In this document: positions 44,845 through 54,611 of the stretch, in pieces
Layout: each line of letters opens with the position of its first letter
How positions within the stretch are numbered: position 1 is the stretch's first letter
DNA from: Blautia luti
GTDB lineage: Bacteria > Bacillota > Clostridia > Lachnospirales > Lachnospiraceae
Assembly: GCF_013304735.1 (NCBI RefSeq)
Contig: NZ_JAAITI010000014.1
Coordinates: 33,577-97,576, forward strand
DNA: 64,000 bases
Direction of reading: 5' to 3'
Position numbers and translations under genes: made by a program
Notes under the pieces: model-generated
Databases searched by the model: none
What the model saw: the letters and a program-made list of their open reading frames with translations, nothing else
What the model was told of the DNA's origin: nothing

Positions 44845-47800
44845 ATGTTGTATCACAATGGGGAAAAACTGACAAAAGAAAAATTTGAAAATCCGGGAAG
44901 CGAGTACCGGGCAGCTCCGTTCTGGGCATGGAACTGTAAGATGACAGAAGCCGAGATCGACAATACGCTGGATGCCCTGAAAGCAATGGGCATGGGCGGC
45001 GGACATATCCACTGCCGTACAGGAATGGACAATCCTTACATGGGAGAAGAGTTTCTGAATCTGGTGAAATATTCCTGGAAAAAAAGCCGGGAAAAAGATA
45101 TGCTGACCTGGCTGTATGATGAAGACCGCTGGCCATCCGGAGCAGGCGGCGGGCTGGTAACAAGAGATCACAAATACAGAATCCGTTTTCTGCTTTTTAC
45201 TCCGGAGTGCCAGGACGGAAAGGAGATCGGAAACAGTGAGCTTCGCTCTTCCGGACAGGCGATCCGAAGCAATGAGCGCACATTCCTTGGAAGATATCAG
45301 GTACGGCTGGAGGATGGTTACCTTGCAGAGTATGAAAAGATCGATGAGGATGCACCGCTGAAAGAGGGATTTCAGGAATGGTTTGCCTATCTTGAAGTAT
45401 CCGGGGACAATCCCTGGTTTAACAATGAGGCATATCTGAACACTTTGGATAAAGAGGCGGTAAAACGTTTTATCCAGGTAACTCATGAGAAGTATTATGA
45501 AAATCTGGGAGAGGAGTTCGGGAAAACCATTCCTGCTATTTTTACAGACGAGCCACAGTTTTCCCATAAACAGTGCCTGGATTTTGCAGATGAGCGGGTG
45601 GATGTGACCATTCCATATACCGATGATCTGGAAGAAACTTTCCAGACTGCATATGGACACAGCCTTCTTAAGCATCTTCCGGAGCTGTTCTGGGAGCTTC
45701 CGGGAGAAGCGGTTTCCAGAATCCGTTATGAATATCATGATCACATTGCGGAGCGTTTTGCAGATGCTTTTGCGGATACGGTGGGAAACTGGTGTAAGGA
45801 ACATGGCATTGCCCTGACCGGACATATGATGGAAGAGCCGACTCTGGAAACACAGACAGCGGCCCTTGGGGAAGCTATGCGCTCCTACCGTTCCTTTGAA
45901 ATTCCGGGAATTGACATGCTCTGTGACAGAAGAGAACTTTCCACCGCAAAACAGGCGGAGAGCGCGGTGCACCAGTTTGGAAGAGAAGGAATGACAAGCG
46001 AGCTTTATGGTGTTACAAACTGGGATTTTGATTTCCGGGGCCATAAGCTTCAGGGGGACTGGCAGGCAGCTCTGGGAGTAACAGTCCGTGTACCACATCT
46101 GACCTGGACTTCCATGGCAGGTGAGGCAAAACGTGATTACCCGGCTTCTATCAGCTACCAGTCGCCGTGGTATAAAGAATATCCCCTTGTGGAAAATTAT
46201 TTTGCAAGAGTCAATACAGCCCTCACAAGAGGTGTGCCACATGTGAAGCTGGCAGTGATCCATCCGGTAGAGTCTTACTGGCTTTTCTGGGGACCGAAGG
46301 AACAGACAGCACCGATCCGTGAGGAGATGGATGAAAACTTTATCCATATGATCGAATGGCTGCTTTATGGCACTGTTGATTTTGATTTTATTTCAGAATC
46401 TCTGCTTCCGGATCTGAATCAGGGACAGGAAGAGGAAAAACTTCTGAAGGTGGGAGTAATGAAATATGATACAGTTCTGGTACCGAACTGCCTGACACTT
46501 CGAAGCTCTACTTTGGAGATCCTTGAGAAATTTAAGGAAAGAGGCGGCCGGGTGATCTTTGCAGGACAGCTTCCGAAATATGCAGATGCCTATCCGTCAG
46601 ACAGAGGTGCGAAGCTGGCAGAGAAGTGTGAGACTGTGGCATTCAGTAAGTACCGTCTGCTGGAAGCTGTGAAAGAGGCAAGAGATATCGAGGTATTTGA
46701 GGATGACGGTAAACCCGCCACAAACCTGATCTACCAGATGAGAGAAGAGGGAGAAAACCGCTGGCTGTTCCTGTGTCATGTAAACCGCACAGAGAAGATC
46801 TCCGATGCCTGTATCGTGATCAATGAACTGCAGGAGCGTAAGAAAAATCAGGATCTTCCAAGAGAAGAAAAACTCCGCATCCGTATCCGCGGATCCTGGA
46901 AGATGACGGTATATGATGCTATGACAGGTGAAATTTATCCGGTAAAAGCAGAGTACCATAAAGGGGACACTGTTCTGGAACGAAGCATGTTTGATCATGA
47001 CAGTCTTCTTCTCTGGCTGGAGCCGGCTGGCACAGCATCCATGGTATCGGAAGAATTGCTTTCTGAAACAGATAATGCTGAGAATAATAAGAGTGGTTCT
47101 GCCAGTGAGGAGAAGAAATGCAGCTGCCAGCTGGATATTTCCGATCAGGTGGAGATTGTCCGCAGTGAGCCGAATGTAAGTATCCTGGATCTGGCTGAAT
47201 ATGCGTTTGACGGTGGGGAGTGGCAGCCGGAGGAAGAGATTCTCCGTATTGACAATCAGTTCCGTGAGAAGCTGGGATATCCGCTCCGCATGGAGGCTTT
47301 TGCACAGCCGTGGACCAATGACAGAGTGGAAGGCTTTGAACATACTTTGTCCCTGCGATTCCATATCCATACAGAGGTTCTGTTGGAAGGAATCTTCCTT
47401 GCTATGGAAAATGACGAGAAAACCAGAATCTTCCTGGATGAGAAAGCAGTGGAAAACCGTGCAGAGGGATGGTATACAGACCACTGTATCCGCAAAGTGC
47501 CGCTTCCAAAGATGGAATCCGGAGAGCATGAACTGGTTGTTGAGATTCCTTATAATTCCAAAGTGAATATCGAAGCAATGTTCCTGCTGGGAGAGTTTTC
47601 CGTGAAAGCTGTGGGAAGAGACCAGGTGCTGGATGCAGTGAGCCACAAGGCAGCCTTCAGTGACCTTACCGTTCAGGGTTATCCGTTCTATGGTGGAAAT
47701 GTGACATATAAAATTCCATTTATCAGCAAAGGCGGAGAAGTAAATGTACGGGCAAATCTGTTCCGCGCACCGGTTATGAAGGCTTCTGTGGATGGAAAAG

Positions 47801-48048
47801 AAGCGGGGTATATTGCATTTTCTCCTTATGAGTTATCTCTTGGTGAACTGCCGGCAGGAGAGCATCTCCTGGAGCTGACTGTATTTGGAAACCGGGTGAA
47901 TACATTTGGAACCTTACACAACTGTGATCAGAAAGAAGACTGGTATGGACCAAATGCATGGAGGACAACCGGCGACCTCTGGTCCTATGAGTATCAGATA
48001 AAACCGTCAGGCCTTCTGAAAGCGCCGGTTCTTGCAGAGAAAAATTAA
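44845..48048 (+). CDS. Large GH106-like glycoside hydrolase
   Basis: A 1067-residue, apparently cytoplasmic enzyme (no signal peptide) that probably removes a terminal sugar, perhaps rhamnose, from imported oligosaccharides. The N-terminal catalytic barrel starts AAPFWAWNCKMTEAEID near 19-35 and includes MGMGGGHIHCRTGMD, WLYDEDRWPSGAGGG near 95 and a candidate acidic pair in IFTDEPQFS near 232-240. The C-terminal third is beta-sandwich-like (HELVVEIPYNSKVN). ATG 44845 follows TGGAGGATGAAGGT. It ends the operon started at 41538. The GH106 call is by overall resemblance only. Confidence 0.75.
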   Translation: MLYHNGEKLTKEKFENPGSEYRAAPFWAWNCKMTEAEIDNTLDALKAMGMGGGHIHCRTGMDNPYMGEEFLNLVKYSWKKSREKDMLTWLYDEDRWPSGAGGGLVTRDHKYRIRFLLFTPECQDGKEIGNSELRSSGQAIRSNERTFLGRYQVRLEDGYLAEYEKIDEDAPLKEGFQEWFAYLEVSGDNPWFNNEAYLNTLDKEAVKRFIQVTHEKYYENLGEEFGKTIPAIFTDEPQFSHKQCLDFADERVDVTIPYTDDLEETFQTAYGHSLLKHLPELFWELPGEAVSRIRYEYHDHIAERFADAFADTVGNWCKEHGIALTGHMMEEPTLETQTAALGEAMRSYRSFEIPGIDMLCDRRELSTAKQAESAVHQFGREGMTSELYGVTNWDFDFRGHKLQGDWQAALGVTVRVPHLTWTSMAGEAKRDYPASISYQSPWYKEYPLVENYFARVNTALTRGVPHVKLAVIHPVESYWLFWGPKEQTAPIREEMDENFIHMIEWLLYGTVDFDFISESLLPDLNQGQEEEKLLKVGVMKYDTVLVPNCLTLRSSTLEILEKFKERGGRVIFAGQLPKYADAYPSDRGAKLAEKCETVAFSKYRLLEAVKEARDIEVFEDDGKPATNLIYQMREEGENRWLFLCHVNRTEKISDACIVINELQERKKNQDLPREEKLRIRIRGSWKMTVYDAMTGEIYPVKAEYHKGDTVLERSMFDHDSLLLWLEPAGTASMVSEELLSETDNAENNKSGSASEEKKCSCQLDISDQVEIVRSEPNVSILDLAEYAFDGGEWQPEEEILRIDNQFREKLGYPLRMEAFAQPWTNDRVEGFEHTLSLRFHIHTEVLLEGIFLAMENDEKTRIFLDEKAVENRAEGWYTDHCIRKVPLPKMESGEHELVVEIPYNSKVNIEAMFLLGEFSVKAVGRDQVLDAVSHKAAFSDLTVQGYPFYGGNVTYKIPFISKGGEVNVRANLFRAPVMKASVDGKEAGYIAFSPYELSLGELPAGEHLLELTVFGNRVNTFGTLHNCDQKEDWYGPNAWRTTGDLWSYEYQIKPSGLLKAPVLAEKN

Positions 48049-48051
48049 GGC

Positions 48052-48080
48052 TTGTAATTATAAAAAGAGCGCGTTATAAT
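48052..48080 (+). promoter_or_regulatory. ribU promoter
   Basis: TTGTAA (48052-48057), 17-base spacer, TATAAT (48075-48080), about 20 bases ahead of the riboswitch. Confidence 0.75.
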
Positions 48081-48100
48081 AAATCAATAAAAAGAAAATT

Positions 48101-48217
48101 TCTTCGGGGCAGGGTGTGATTCCCTACCGGCGGTATAGTCCGCGACCCGCTTTGGCGGCTGATCTGGTGAAATTCCGGAACCGACAGTAAAGTCTGGATG
48201 AGAGAAGAACGCGCAGT
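48101..48217 (+). promoter_or_regulatory. FMN riboswitch (RFN element)
   Basis: Conserved FMN aptamer: TTCGGGGCAGGGTG at 48102, ATTCCCTACCGGCGGT, GTCCGCGACCCGC, GGTGAAATTCCGGAACCGAC near 48165 and GTCTGGATGAGAGAAG near 48192. It senses FMN and controls the terminator downstream. Confidence 0.97.
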
Positions 48218-48235
48218 ATTTGAAGAACGTGCTCA

Positions 48236-48267
48236 GCGCCCCGGGAAGAAGCTCCCGGGGCTTTTTA
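48236..48267 (+). terminator. FMN-riboswitch terminator
   Basis: GCCCCGGGA pairs with TCCCGGGGC, followed by TTTTTAT, before ribU. Confidence 0.92.
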
Positions 48268-48342
48268 TGTGAAGGAATTTTTTCGCATAAAGATTTCTTG
48301 TAGAAATTTTCTTTGAATATTTCTGAAGAAGGAGAGAGAGTT

Positions 48343-48978
48343 ATGAGTGAACAGATATTACAGAGAGGAAATGCCGTGGAAAGAAGCAGAACAAGAACTA
48401 TCGCGCAGGTAGCTATGCTTGGTGCTGTGGCAGGAGTATTGATGAATCTTGAGTTTCCGATCCCGTTTCTTGCACCGTCTTTTTATCAGCTTGATTTTTC
48501 CGAGGTACCGGTTATGGTAGGAACCTTCGCTATGGGACCTGTAGCAGGTATCCTGATCGAGCTTGTGAAGATTCTCGTACATCTCGTGACTAAGGGAACC
48601 ATGACTGCCGGTGTTGGCGATGTTGCCAACTTCCTGTTTGGATGTGCCTATGTGGTACCGGCCGGCCTGATCTATCGTTTCCGTCATAAAAAGAGCAGAG
48701 TACATGCAGTTGCAGGTATGGCAGCGGGAACAGTTCTGACAGCGATCCTTGCATGCTTTGTCAATGCCTTTGTGCTGCTTCCGGCTTACGGTAAGGCTTT
48801 TGGAATGCCGATCGAGACTTTTATCCAGATGGGAAGTGCAGTACACAGCTCCGTAAACGGGCTGCTTACCTTTGCACTGCTGATCATCGTACCGTTTAAT
48901 ATCTTTAAATATGCACTGACATCTTTGATCGTATTTGTAATTTATAAGAAGATCCGTGTTGTACTGAAGGGTGACTGA
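48343..48978 (+). CDS. ribU: Riboflavin ECF transporter S component
   Basis: Binds riboflavin at the membrane for an energy-coupling-factor transporter. The 211 residues form about six membrane segments with LEFPIPFLAPSFYQLDFSEVP near 40-60 and GPVAGILIELVKILVHL, both typical of RibU. AGAAGGAGAGAGAGTT precedes ATG 48343. The FMN riboswitch upstream fixes the substrate class. The EcfA/EcfT parts are encoded elsewhere. Supplies flavin that the ApbE system at 15-21 kb consumes. Confidence 0.96.
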   Translation: MSEQILQRGNAVERSRTRTIAQVAMLGAVAGVLMNLEFPIPFLAPSFYQLDFSEVPVMVGTFAMGPVAGILIELVKILVHLVTKGTMTAGVGDVANFLFGCAYVVPAGLIYRFRHKKSRVHAVAGMAAGTVLTAILACFVNAFVLLPAYGKAFGMPIETFIQMGSAVHSSVNGLLTFALLIIVPFNIFKYALTSLIVFVIYKKIRVVLKGD

Positions 48979-48992
48979 TCGTAAGAGAAAAT

Positions 48993-49052
48993 AAAAATGC
49001 CATGTAATTTTACTGTGAATATAATAAGCAGTAAGGTTACATGGCATTTTTT
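48993..49052. terminator. Bidirectional terminator between ribU and MATE gene
   Basis: AAAAATGCCATGTAA pairs with TTACATGGCATTTTTT across a loop that itself can pair; it serves both converging genes. Confidence 0.8.
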
Positions 49053-49120
49053 ATATATTACAGATGTATGCAGGTTGTGGTGTCTGCTTTATATGTCTGT
49101 ATTTATTGGGCTGCAGAACA

Positions 49121-50509
49121 TCAGACGGTCTGTTCTGCAGCTTTCATAATTCCAAGTTCACGTCTGGCAAAAACAACAGCCAGTACGAATGCGGAGGTAT
49201 CTGCAATCGGTCCTGCATACATGACACCATCGATTCCAAAGAGGAAGGGGAAGATGACGATCAGTGGCAACAGGAAGAATACCTGCCTTGTGAGGGACAT
49301 GATCACACCGAGTCTTGCTTTTCCCATGGAGGTAAAAAATCCGGCAGACATAGGCTGGATTCCGTTGGCAAAAGTCATCAGCATGAAGATTCGGAGATAT
49401 TTTTCCGCAAACTGAAAGTACAGGTCGCTTCCGTTTCCGAAGATGCTTACGATCTGGTGAGGGAAGAACTGGAAACAGATAAAAAATACGGTTGCAATCA
49501 CAGTACATAAGGTTACGGAATAACGGTATGTCTGACGTACACGGCTGTATTTTTCGGCACCGTAGTTAAATCCCCAGATGGGCTGGGAACCCTGGGAGAT
49601 TCCGATGCAGATGGCCATAAATACCTGGTTGACTTTGGAAATGATTCCTGCACAGGCGATAGGGATATCACTTCCGTAAGCGGAGAGTGCGCCGTAATGG
49701 CGAAGGGTGTTGTTCATGACGATCTGCACTGCGGCGATGGCAATCTGGTTGATACAGGATGCCATTCCCAGAGAAAAAATAGCGGACAGGTTGTGGGCCT
49801 TCGGGATCAGCATGGAGCGGTCCAGATACATGTTCCGAAGTCTGGCAAAGTAAAAAATAATTAAGAGTCCGGACACAACCTGACCGATCACCGTTGCCCA
49901 GGCCGCGCCTTTGATGCCCCAGCCGAACCCGAAGATAAAAAGTGGGTCTAGGATGGTGTTGATGATTGCGCCGGCCAGGATACAGGTCATGGAATATGTG
50001 GGACTCCGGTCTGCGCGGACCAGATGATTGCCGCCGGTGCTTAAAACATAAAAGGGCAGGCCGACGGCGGTAATTCCCATGTAATCAATGGCATAGGGCA
50101 TAACGTCTGCGGTTCCGCCGAAAAAATGGAGCAGTGGTTTCAGGAACAGGAGGACAATGACCGCTAAGATTCCGCCTGAGATCACCAGGGAAGAGAGTCC
50201 GGTTCCTGCAATGGAGCTGGCTTTTTTTTCGTTTCCTGCGCCCATTTCCAGGTTGTAATTGGAGGCGCTGCCGATTCCGAGGAGCAGTGCGGCTGCGGTG
50301 GAGATGATGGTTACAGGAAATGCGATGTTTGTGGCTGCATTTCCCAGCATTCCTACGCCCTGACCGATGAAGATCTGGTCAACGATGTTGTAGAGTGCGC
50401 TGACCAGCATGCTGATGATGGCGGGGATGGCGAACTTGGCGATCAGGCTGCCTACAGGGGCGGTTCCCAGAGGGTTTTCGGCCTGGGCAGAGGTGGTCTG
50501 GTTTTTCAA
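49121..50509 (-). CDS. MATE-family multidrug/cation exporter
   Basis: A 462-residue membrane protein with 12 predicted segments. It starts at TTG 50509, seven bases after AAGGA. Typical MATE features are SALYNIVDQIFIGQGVG near 41-57, the loop after segment 1, and pseudo-twofold repeat halves (PTYSMTCILAGAIINTILDPLF near 172). It probably exports a drug or metabolite by sodium or proton antiport. Standalone, converging on ribU, divergent from the NUDIX gene. Substrate unknown. Confidence 0.92.
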   Translation of the reverse strand: MKNQTTSAQAENPLGTAPVGSLIAKFAIPAIISMLVSALYNIVDQIFIGQGVGMLGNAATNIAFPVTIISTAAALLLGIGSASNYNLEMGAGNEKKASSIAGTGLSSLVISGGILAVIVLLFLKPLLHFFGGTADVMPYAIDYMGITAVGLPFYVLSTGGNHLVRADRSPTYSMTCILAGAIINTILDPLFIFGFGWGIKGAAWATVIGQVVSGLLIIFYFARLRNMYLDRSMLIPKAHNLSAIFSLGMASCINQIAIAAVQIVMNNTLRHYGALSAYGSDIPIACAGIISKVNQVFMAICIGISQGSQPIWGFNYGAEKYSRVRQTYRYSVTLCTVIATVFFICFQFFPHQIVSIFGNGSDLYFQFAEKYLRIFMLMTFANGIQPMSAGFFTSMGKARLGVIMSLTRQVFFLLPLIVIFPFLFGIDGVMYAGPIADTSAFVLAVVFARRELGIMKAAEQTV

Positions 50510-50692
50510 TGTTTTTTCCTTCTTTCTTGTCTGCAGTAGCTGTTTGGTAATGTGATAAATAAATTTTAAATTTTATAGCAGGGTATTTATTATAGCACTA
50601 TTGTGAAGTGAGTGTAAGTATAAAAAATTGACCTTTGGTTTTGGATAGGATAAAATGTTTTTAGAAAAAATTTTCGGGAAGGAGCTTTTCAG

Positions 50693-51304
50693 ATGGGTAA
50701 GATCAACAGTGTGAAAAAACTTACAGATAATAAGTTCGTGAATCTTTATGGGGTGGATGCAACCAGTGTACATGATACGCCGGTTTCTTATTTTGTGGCC
50801 TCCAGGGCGAAGAGTGTGGAGGATATGAAGCTTTCTACGGGGGAGAATCATCCGGATGGGGTGATCATTTACAGTGTTTATGGAGAGAAGAGGGATAAGG
50901 TTGTGCTGATCCGTCAGTATCGGTATACGATCGGCGGGTATATTTATGAGTTTCCGGCGGGGCTTGTGGAGCCTGGGGAGGATTTCCATGAGGGTGCTGT
51001 GCGGGAGATGTTTGAGGAGACCGGGTTGAAGCTGGAGCCGATCAAGGTTGCGGAGGCTTTTGAGAAGCCTTATTTTACGACGATCGGGATGACGGATGAA
51101 TCCTGTGCTACGGTTTATGGGTATGCCAGTGGTGAGGTTAGTAAGGCTGCTCAGGAGGATAGTGAGGAGATCGAGGTTGTGATCGCGGACCGGGATGAGG
51201 TCAGGAGGATACTGAAGGAGGAGAGGGTTGCGATCATGTGTGCTTATATGCTGATGCACTTTTTGAAAGATGAAGAACCATTTGACTTTTTGAAAGAAAT
51301 CTGA
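50693..51304 (+). CDS. NUDIX hydrolase, ADP-ribose pyrophosphatase-like
   Basis: Hydrolyses a nucleoside diphosphate linked to another group, probably ADP-ribose. The 203 residues have a complete Nudix box: G in GLVEPGEDFHEGAVREMFEETG near 90-112, with REMFEETGL metal ligands. The preceding YRYTIGGYIYEFPAG is characteristic of the ADP-ribose pyrophosphatase group. AGGAGCTTTTCAG precedes ATG 50693. Codon choice (many GGG, GAG, CGG) differs slightly from neighbours. Monocistronic. Confidence 0.9.
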   Translation: MGKINSVKKLTDNKFVNLYGVDATSVHDTPVSYFVASRAKSVEDMKLSTGENHPDGVIIYSVYGEKRDKVVLIRQYRYTIGGYIYEFPAGLVEPGEDFHEGAVREMFEETGLKLEPIKVAEAFEKPYFTTIGMTDESCATVYGYASGEVSKAAQEDSEEIEVVIADRDEVRRILKEERVAIMCAYMLMHFLKDEEPFDFLKEI

Positions 51305-51310
51305 GAAAAA

Positions 51311-51350
51311 ATCAAGGGGAATCTGCGGTTGCGGATTCCCCGTTTTGATC
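51311..51350. terminator. Bidirectional terminator between NUDIX and unknown gene
   Basis: ATCAAGGGGAATCTGC pairs with GCGGATTCCCCGTTTTGAT; convergent genes end on both sides. Confidence 0.88.
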
Positions 51351-51870
51351 AGATTTCTGTGAGTTTACCCAGGTCTTTGTTGTATTTGCAGTATTTGCCG
51401 TTTTCGGAGATAAATGGCTGGTAGGTGTCGGTACGGTTGTCTTTGACATAGACGATTCCGGTGGCGATCATTTCTACCAGGGAGAAGCGTTTGCTTAAGC
51501 TGGAGATCCAGCGGTAAGTTTTTTCGTTGCCGGAGTCTGCCATGAGGAGGTTGTAGCCGCCTGGGCAGGATTCCAGGGTGAAGTAGACTTTCTGGGACCG
51601 GATGGAGGTGTTGAAGACCTGGCCGGTGATGTAGGTGGAGAAGTTGGTTTCTACAAATTGGCGGAAGGTGTAGAGATCGTAGATCACGCCGGTGGTCTCA
51701 TCTTTGATCTTGTCGCCGCGTTCGATGCGGGCTTTCAGGAGCTTGAGGACTTCGATGGTCCAGTTGATGAAGGAGATACTGCTGTAGGTCATGCTTTCCT
51801 GAAGCTGATCGACCAGCTGTTTTGACAGGATGTTGGATTTTGATGCTTCATTAAAAAGTTCTTCGTTCAT
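51349..51870 (-). CDS. Unknown protein, 173 residues
   Basis: No family recognised. It is soluble, with no signal peptide or membrane segment. The N-terminal half (1-75) is helical with an ERGDKIKDETTG segment, and the C-terminal half has beta-rich stretches (QKVYFTLESCPGGYNLLMAD near 94). GGAGGGAACCTT precedes ATG 51870, and a promoter with TTGCTT-N17-TATAAT lies on the minus strand at 51928-51956, so it is a real gene. It converges on the NUDIX gene. Confidence 0.7.
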   Translation of the reverse strand: MNEELFNEASKSNILSKQLVDQLQESMTYSSISFINWTIEVLKLLKARIERGDKIKDETTGVIYDLYTFRQFVETNFSTYITGQVFNTSIRSQKVYFTLESCPGGYNLLMADSGNEKTYRWISSLSKRFSLVEMIATGIVYVKDNRTDTYQPFISENGKYCKYNKDLGKLTEI

Positions 51871-52218
51871 AAGGTTCCCTCCAGTGTTGGATTTTTATAT
51901 GGTTTTCGCTCTTTTTTTGTATCTTTTATTATAAGTCTGAATTGTATATAAAGCAATAAAAAATGCGTAAAATACAAAGATAATTATTGAAAAATGATAT
52001 ATAATTAACGAGCGTGTTTTGAAAATATCAGTGCTTTTGGTGGCTGAGTTAAATGTGGACTGTAAATATCGAGTTAATTTGGATAACTATAAATAATTAT
52101 AAGGAAGAGTTTTACTAAATATCCCCATTTTATTGATGAAATTTTGTCGTATATCCCCCTTGACATAAAGGCTTCCTCCGGGTGTATCATAATGCTGTGT
52201 TAAAGGAGGTAGACTATT
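51871..52218. other. Divergent intergenic region of unknown gene and cfa
   Basis: No gene. Minus-strand promoter (TATAAT complement at 51928-51933, TTGCTT complement at 51951-51956, 17 apart) for the unknown gene; plus-strand TTGACA at 52160 with TATCAT at 52185 (19-base spacer) for cfa. ATATCCCC occurs twice, near 52118 and 52152, of unknown meaning. Confidence 0.55.
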
Positions 52219-53403
52219 ATGTTTGAGACATTACAGGAAAAGACGGAAGAGAAAGCAATGGTGCAGTTCCTTGAACGCTTTACAGATTATCCATTTCTGG
52301 TAAAGTTCAAGAATTCCGAGTATCATATCGGAGAGGGAGAACCTACATTTACAGTGAATTTTAAGAAAGTAATCCCGCTTGCGGATCTGATGAAAAGTAC
52401 GTCCCTTGCATTAGGCGAGGCGTATATGCGCGGGGATCTGGATATCGAGGGGAATCTTTATGAGGCACTGGATCATTTTCTGGGACAGATGGGGAAATTT
52501 TCGACCAATGAGTCTGCGCTGAAGAAGATCATGTTCAGTTCAACATCCAGGAAAAACCAGGAAAAGGAAGTAACCAGCCATTATGATATTGGAAATGATT
52601 TTTATAAACTATGGCTGGACGAGACGATGAGTTATTCCTGTGGATACTTCATCCATGAAGATGATACTCTGTATCAGGCACAGGTAAATAAAGTTGATTA
52701 TATTCTTAAGAAATTACATCTCAAAGAAGGCATGAGCCTTCTGGATATTGGCTGCGGCTGGGGATTTCTGCTGATCGAAGCGGCCAAGAAATATAAGATC
52801 CACGGTACCGGTATCACGTTAAGCCATGAGCAGTATGCGGAATTTCAGAGACGGATCAAAGAGCAGGGACTGGAAGATTATCTTACCGTAGAGCTTATGG
52901 ATTACCGTGATCTTCCGAAGAAAGAGTATCAGTTTGACCGTGTTGTCAGCGTCGGTATGCTGGAGCATGTTGGCCGTGACAATTATCAGCTGTTTCTTGA
53001 CTGCGTGGAGAAAGTCCTGAAACCAGGTGGACTGTTCCTGCTTCACTTTATCAGTGCCCTGAAAGAGCATCCGGGTGATCCGTGGGTCAAGAAATATATT
53101 TTCCCGGGCGGAACCGTTCCGAGTTTACGTGAAATTCTGAATCATATGGCAGAGGATAATTTCCATACCCTGGATATCGAGAATCTCCGCCTGCATTACA
53201 ATAAGACACTGCTCCACTGGGAAAAGAATTTCCGGGATAACATCGAAAAAGAGAAGACCATGTTTGATGAAAAATTCCTACGTATGTGGGATCTCTACCT
53301 GTCCGCGTGTGCGGCAACGTTCCATAACGGAATTATCGATCTTCATCAGATCCTTATGACCAAGGGCGTGAACAATGATCTGCCGATGACACGGTGGTAT
53401 TGA
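52219..53403 (+). CDS. cfa: Cyclopropane-fatty-acyl-phospholipid synthase
   Basis: Methylenates unsaturated fatty acyl chains of membrane lipids with SAM. The 394 residues have an N-terminal lipid-binding part, VTSHYDIGNDFYKLWLDE near 113, the SAM motif LLDIGCGWGFLLIEAA near 173 and SVGMLEHVGRDNYQLF near 240. AAAGGAGGTAGACTATT precedes ATG 52219. It has its own promoter and is not in an operon. Full length. Confidence 0.95.
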   Translation: MFETLQEKTEEKAMVQFLERFTDYPFLVKFKNSEYHIGEGEPTFTVNFKKVIPLADLMKSTSLALGEAYMRGDLDIEGNLYEALDHFLGQMGKFSTNESALKKIMFSSTSRKNQEKEVTSHYDIGNDFYKLWLDETMSYSCGYFIHEDDTLYQAQVNKVDYILKKLHLKEGMSLLDIGCGWGFLLIEAAKKYKIHGTGITLSHEQYAEFQRRIKEQGLEDYLTVELMDYRDLPKKEYQFDRVVSVGMLEHVGRDNYQLFLDCVEKVLKPGGLFLLHFISALKEHPGDPWVKKYIFPGGTVPSLREILNHMAEDNFHTLDIENLRLHYNKTLLHWEKNFRDNIEKEKTMFDEKFLRMWDLYLSACAATFHNGIIDLHQILMTKGVNNDLPMTRWY

Positions 53404-53482
53404 TAAAAGTCTTTACAAACCCGCCGGAAAGGAATATCATACTTTTATAAAACTATTTATAAAAGTCAACAAGAGGTTCCGT

Positions 53483-54435
53483 ATGGCAGGAAAAGCAGAG
53501 AAAAAAAGCAATACAAGATCAAGGATCATCAGTTATGTGATGAATAATGAGAATACATCCAAGGTGGAAATTTCCAAGAATCTGAACATAAGTATGCCTA
53601 CCGTGCTTTCCAATGTAAATGAACTGATGGAAAGTGGGGTGCTTGTGGAAACAGGGGAATATGCATCCACCGGAGGCAGAAAGGCCAAGAGTATTGGTAT
53701 CAATCCGTCTTACCGTTATGCAATGGGAATTGTGATCACTGCCAATCATGTGGGAATGACACTGGTGAATATGAGATCTGAGATCGAAAAGACAGACAGG
53801 GTAAGAATGAAGTTTTCGCCGGAAACATCTTACTGTGGGGAGCTATCCATACTGGTAAAAAAATTTCTGGAAGACATGGAAGAGCCGGAAAAGCTTCTGG
53901 GAATCGGGATATCCATCAGTATAAAAACGCCATTTATCTTTCTCTGAACAATACGCTGGGTGGTGCTTTCTGCATTGATGGAAAACTGTTCTCCGGACAG
54001 AATCAGAAAGCCGGTGAGTTTGGACATATGATTCTGGTACCTGGCGGACGGAAATGTTACTGTGGCAAAAAGGGCTGTGCAGATGCCTACTGTGCGGCAA
54101 GCGCGCTGACAGATGGGAAGTATGAATCCCTGGAACTGTTTATGGAAGCACTTTCAGAGGGAAACACAAAAGCACAGAAGAAATGGGCGGATTATCTGGA
54201 CAATCTAGCCATACTGATTTCCAATCTGCGAATGGCTTACGATATGGACATCATTCTTGGTGGAGAAGTTGGTGGATATCTTGCGGATCATATGCTGGCT
54301 CTTGGGGAAAAAGTGATGGAATATAACGGATTTGACCGGGATATCCGATATCTTAAGAATTGTACCTACCGGAAGGAAGCATCTGCAGTGGGGGCAGCGA
54401 AGCATTTTTTCAGTGAATTCATAAAAAATATATAA
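53483..54435 (+). pseudogene. ROK-family repressor/kinase, broken by internal deletion and frameshift
   Basis: The first 153 codons (53483 to about 53915) encode an N-terminal winged helix (VEISKNLNISMPTVLSNVNEL near 26-46) and the beginning of the sugar-binding ROK domain (GIGISI near 141). The frame then runs into a stop at 53947. The rest of the ROK domain continues in another frame from about 53914 (HQYKNAIYLSLNNTLGG) to 54435, including the zinc motif GRKCYCGKKGCADAYC. The segment with the usual ENDANAAA motif, roughly 60-75 residues, is absent. It therefore cannot make a normal ROK protein. It lies upstream of an alcohol dehydrogenase gene. Confidence 0.85.
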
Positions 54436-54448
54436 ATAAAGAAATGTT

Positions 54449-54510
54449 ATGGAAAAAGCCTGCAGGGGTGGTGTGATATGTGAACACACAGGATCTGCGG
54501 GCTTTTTTTA
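54449..54510 (+). terminator. Terminator after the ROK pseudogene
   Basis: AAAAAGCCTGCAGG pairs with CTGCGGGCTTTTTTT at the far end of a long loop. Confidence 0.75.
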
Positions 54511-54611
54511 TTATGATATCAACAGAATGATACTTCTGGCTGTAAATAGTGAAATATGCATAAAAACAGAAGGTCAGACTTGTTCAATACGTAGAATAGC
54601 AGGAAATACTA

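Noticed and set aside
43870..46347. 825-codon open frame on the minus strand
   Set aside because: Opposite the YesN and GH106-like genes; composition typical of the complement of codon-biased genes.
49121..51870. Possible horizontally acquired island because of shifted codon use
   Set aside because: The shift is slight, there are no mobile genes or attachment repeats, and the genes are ordinary.
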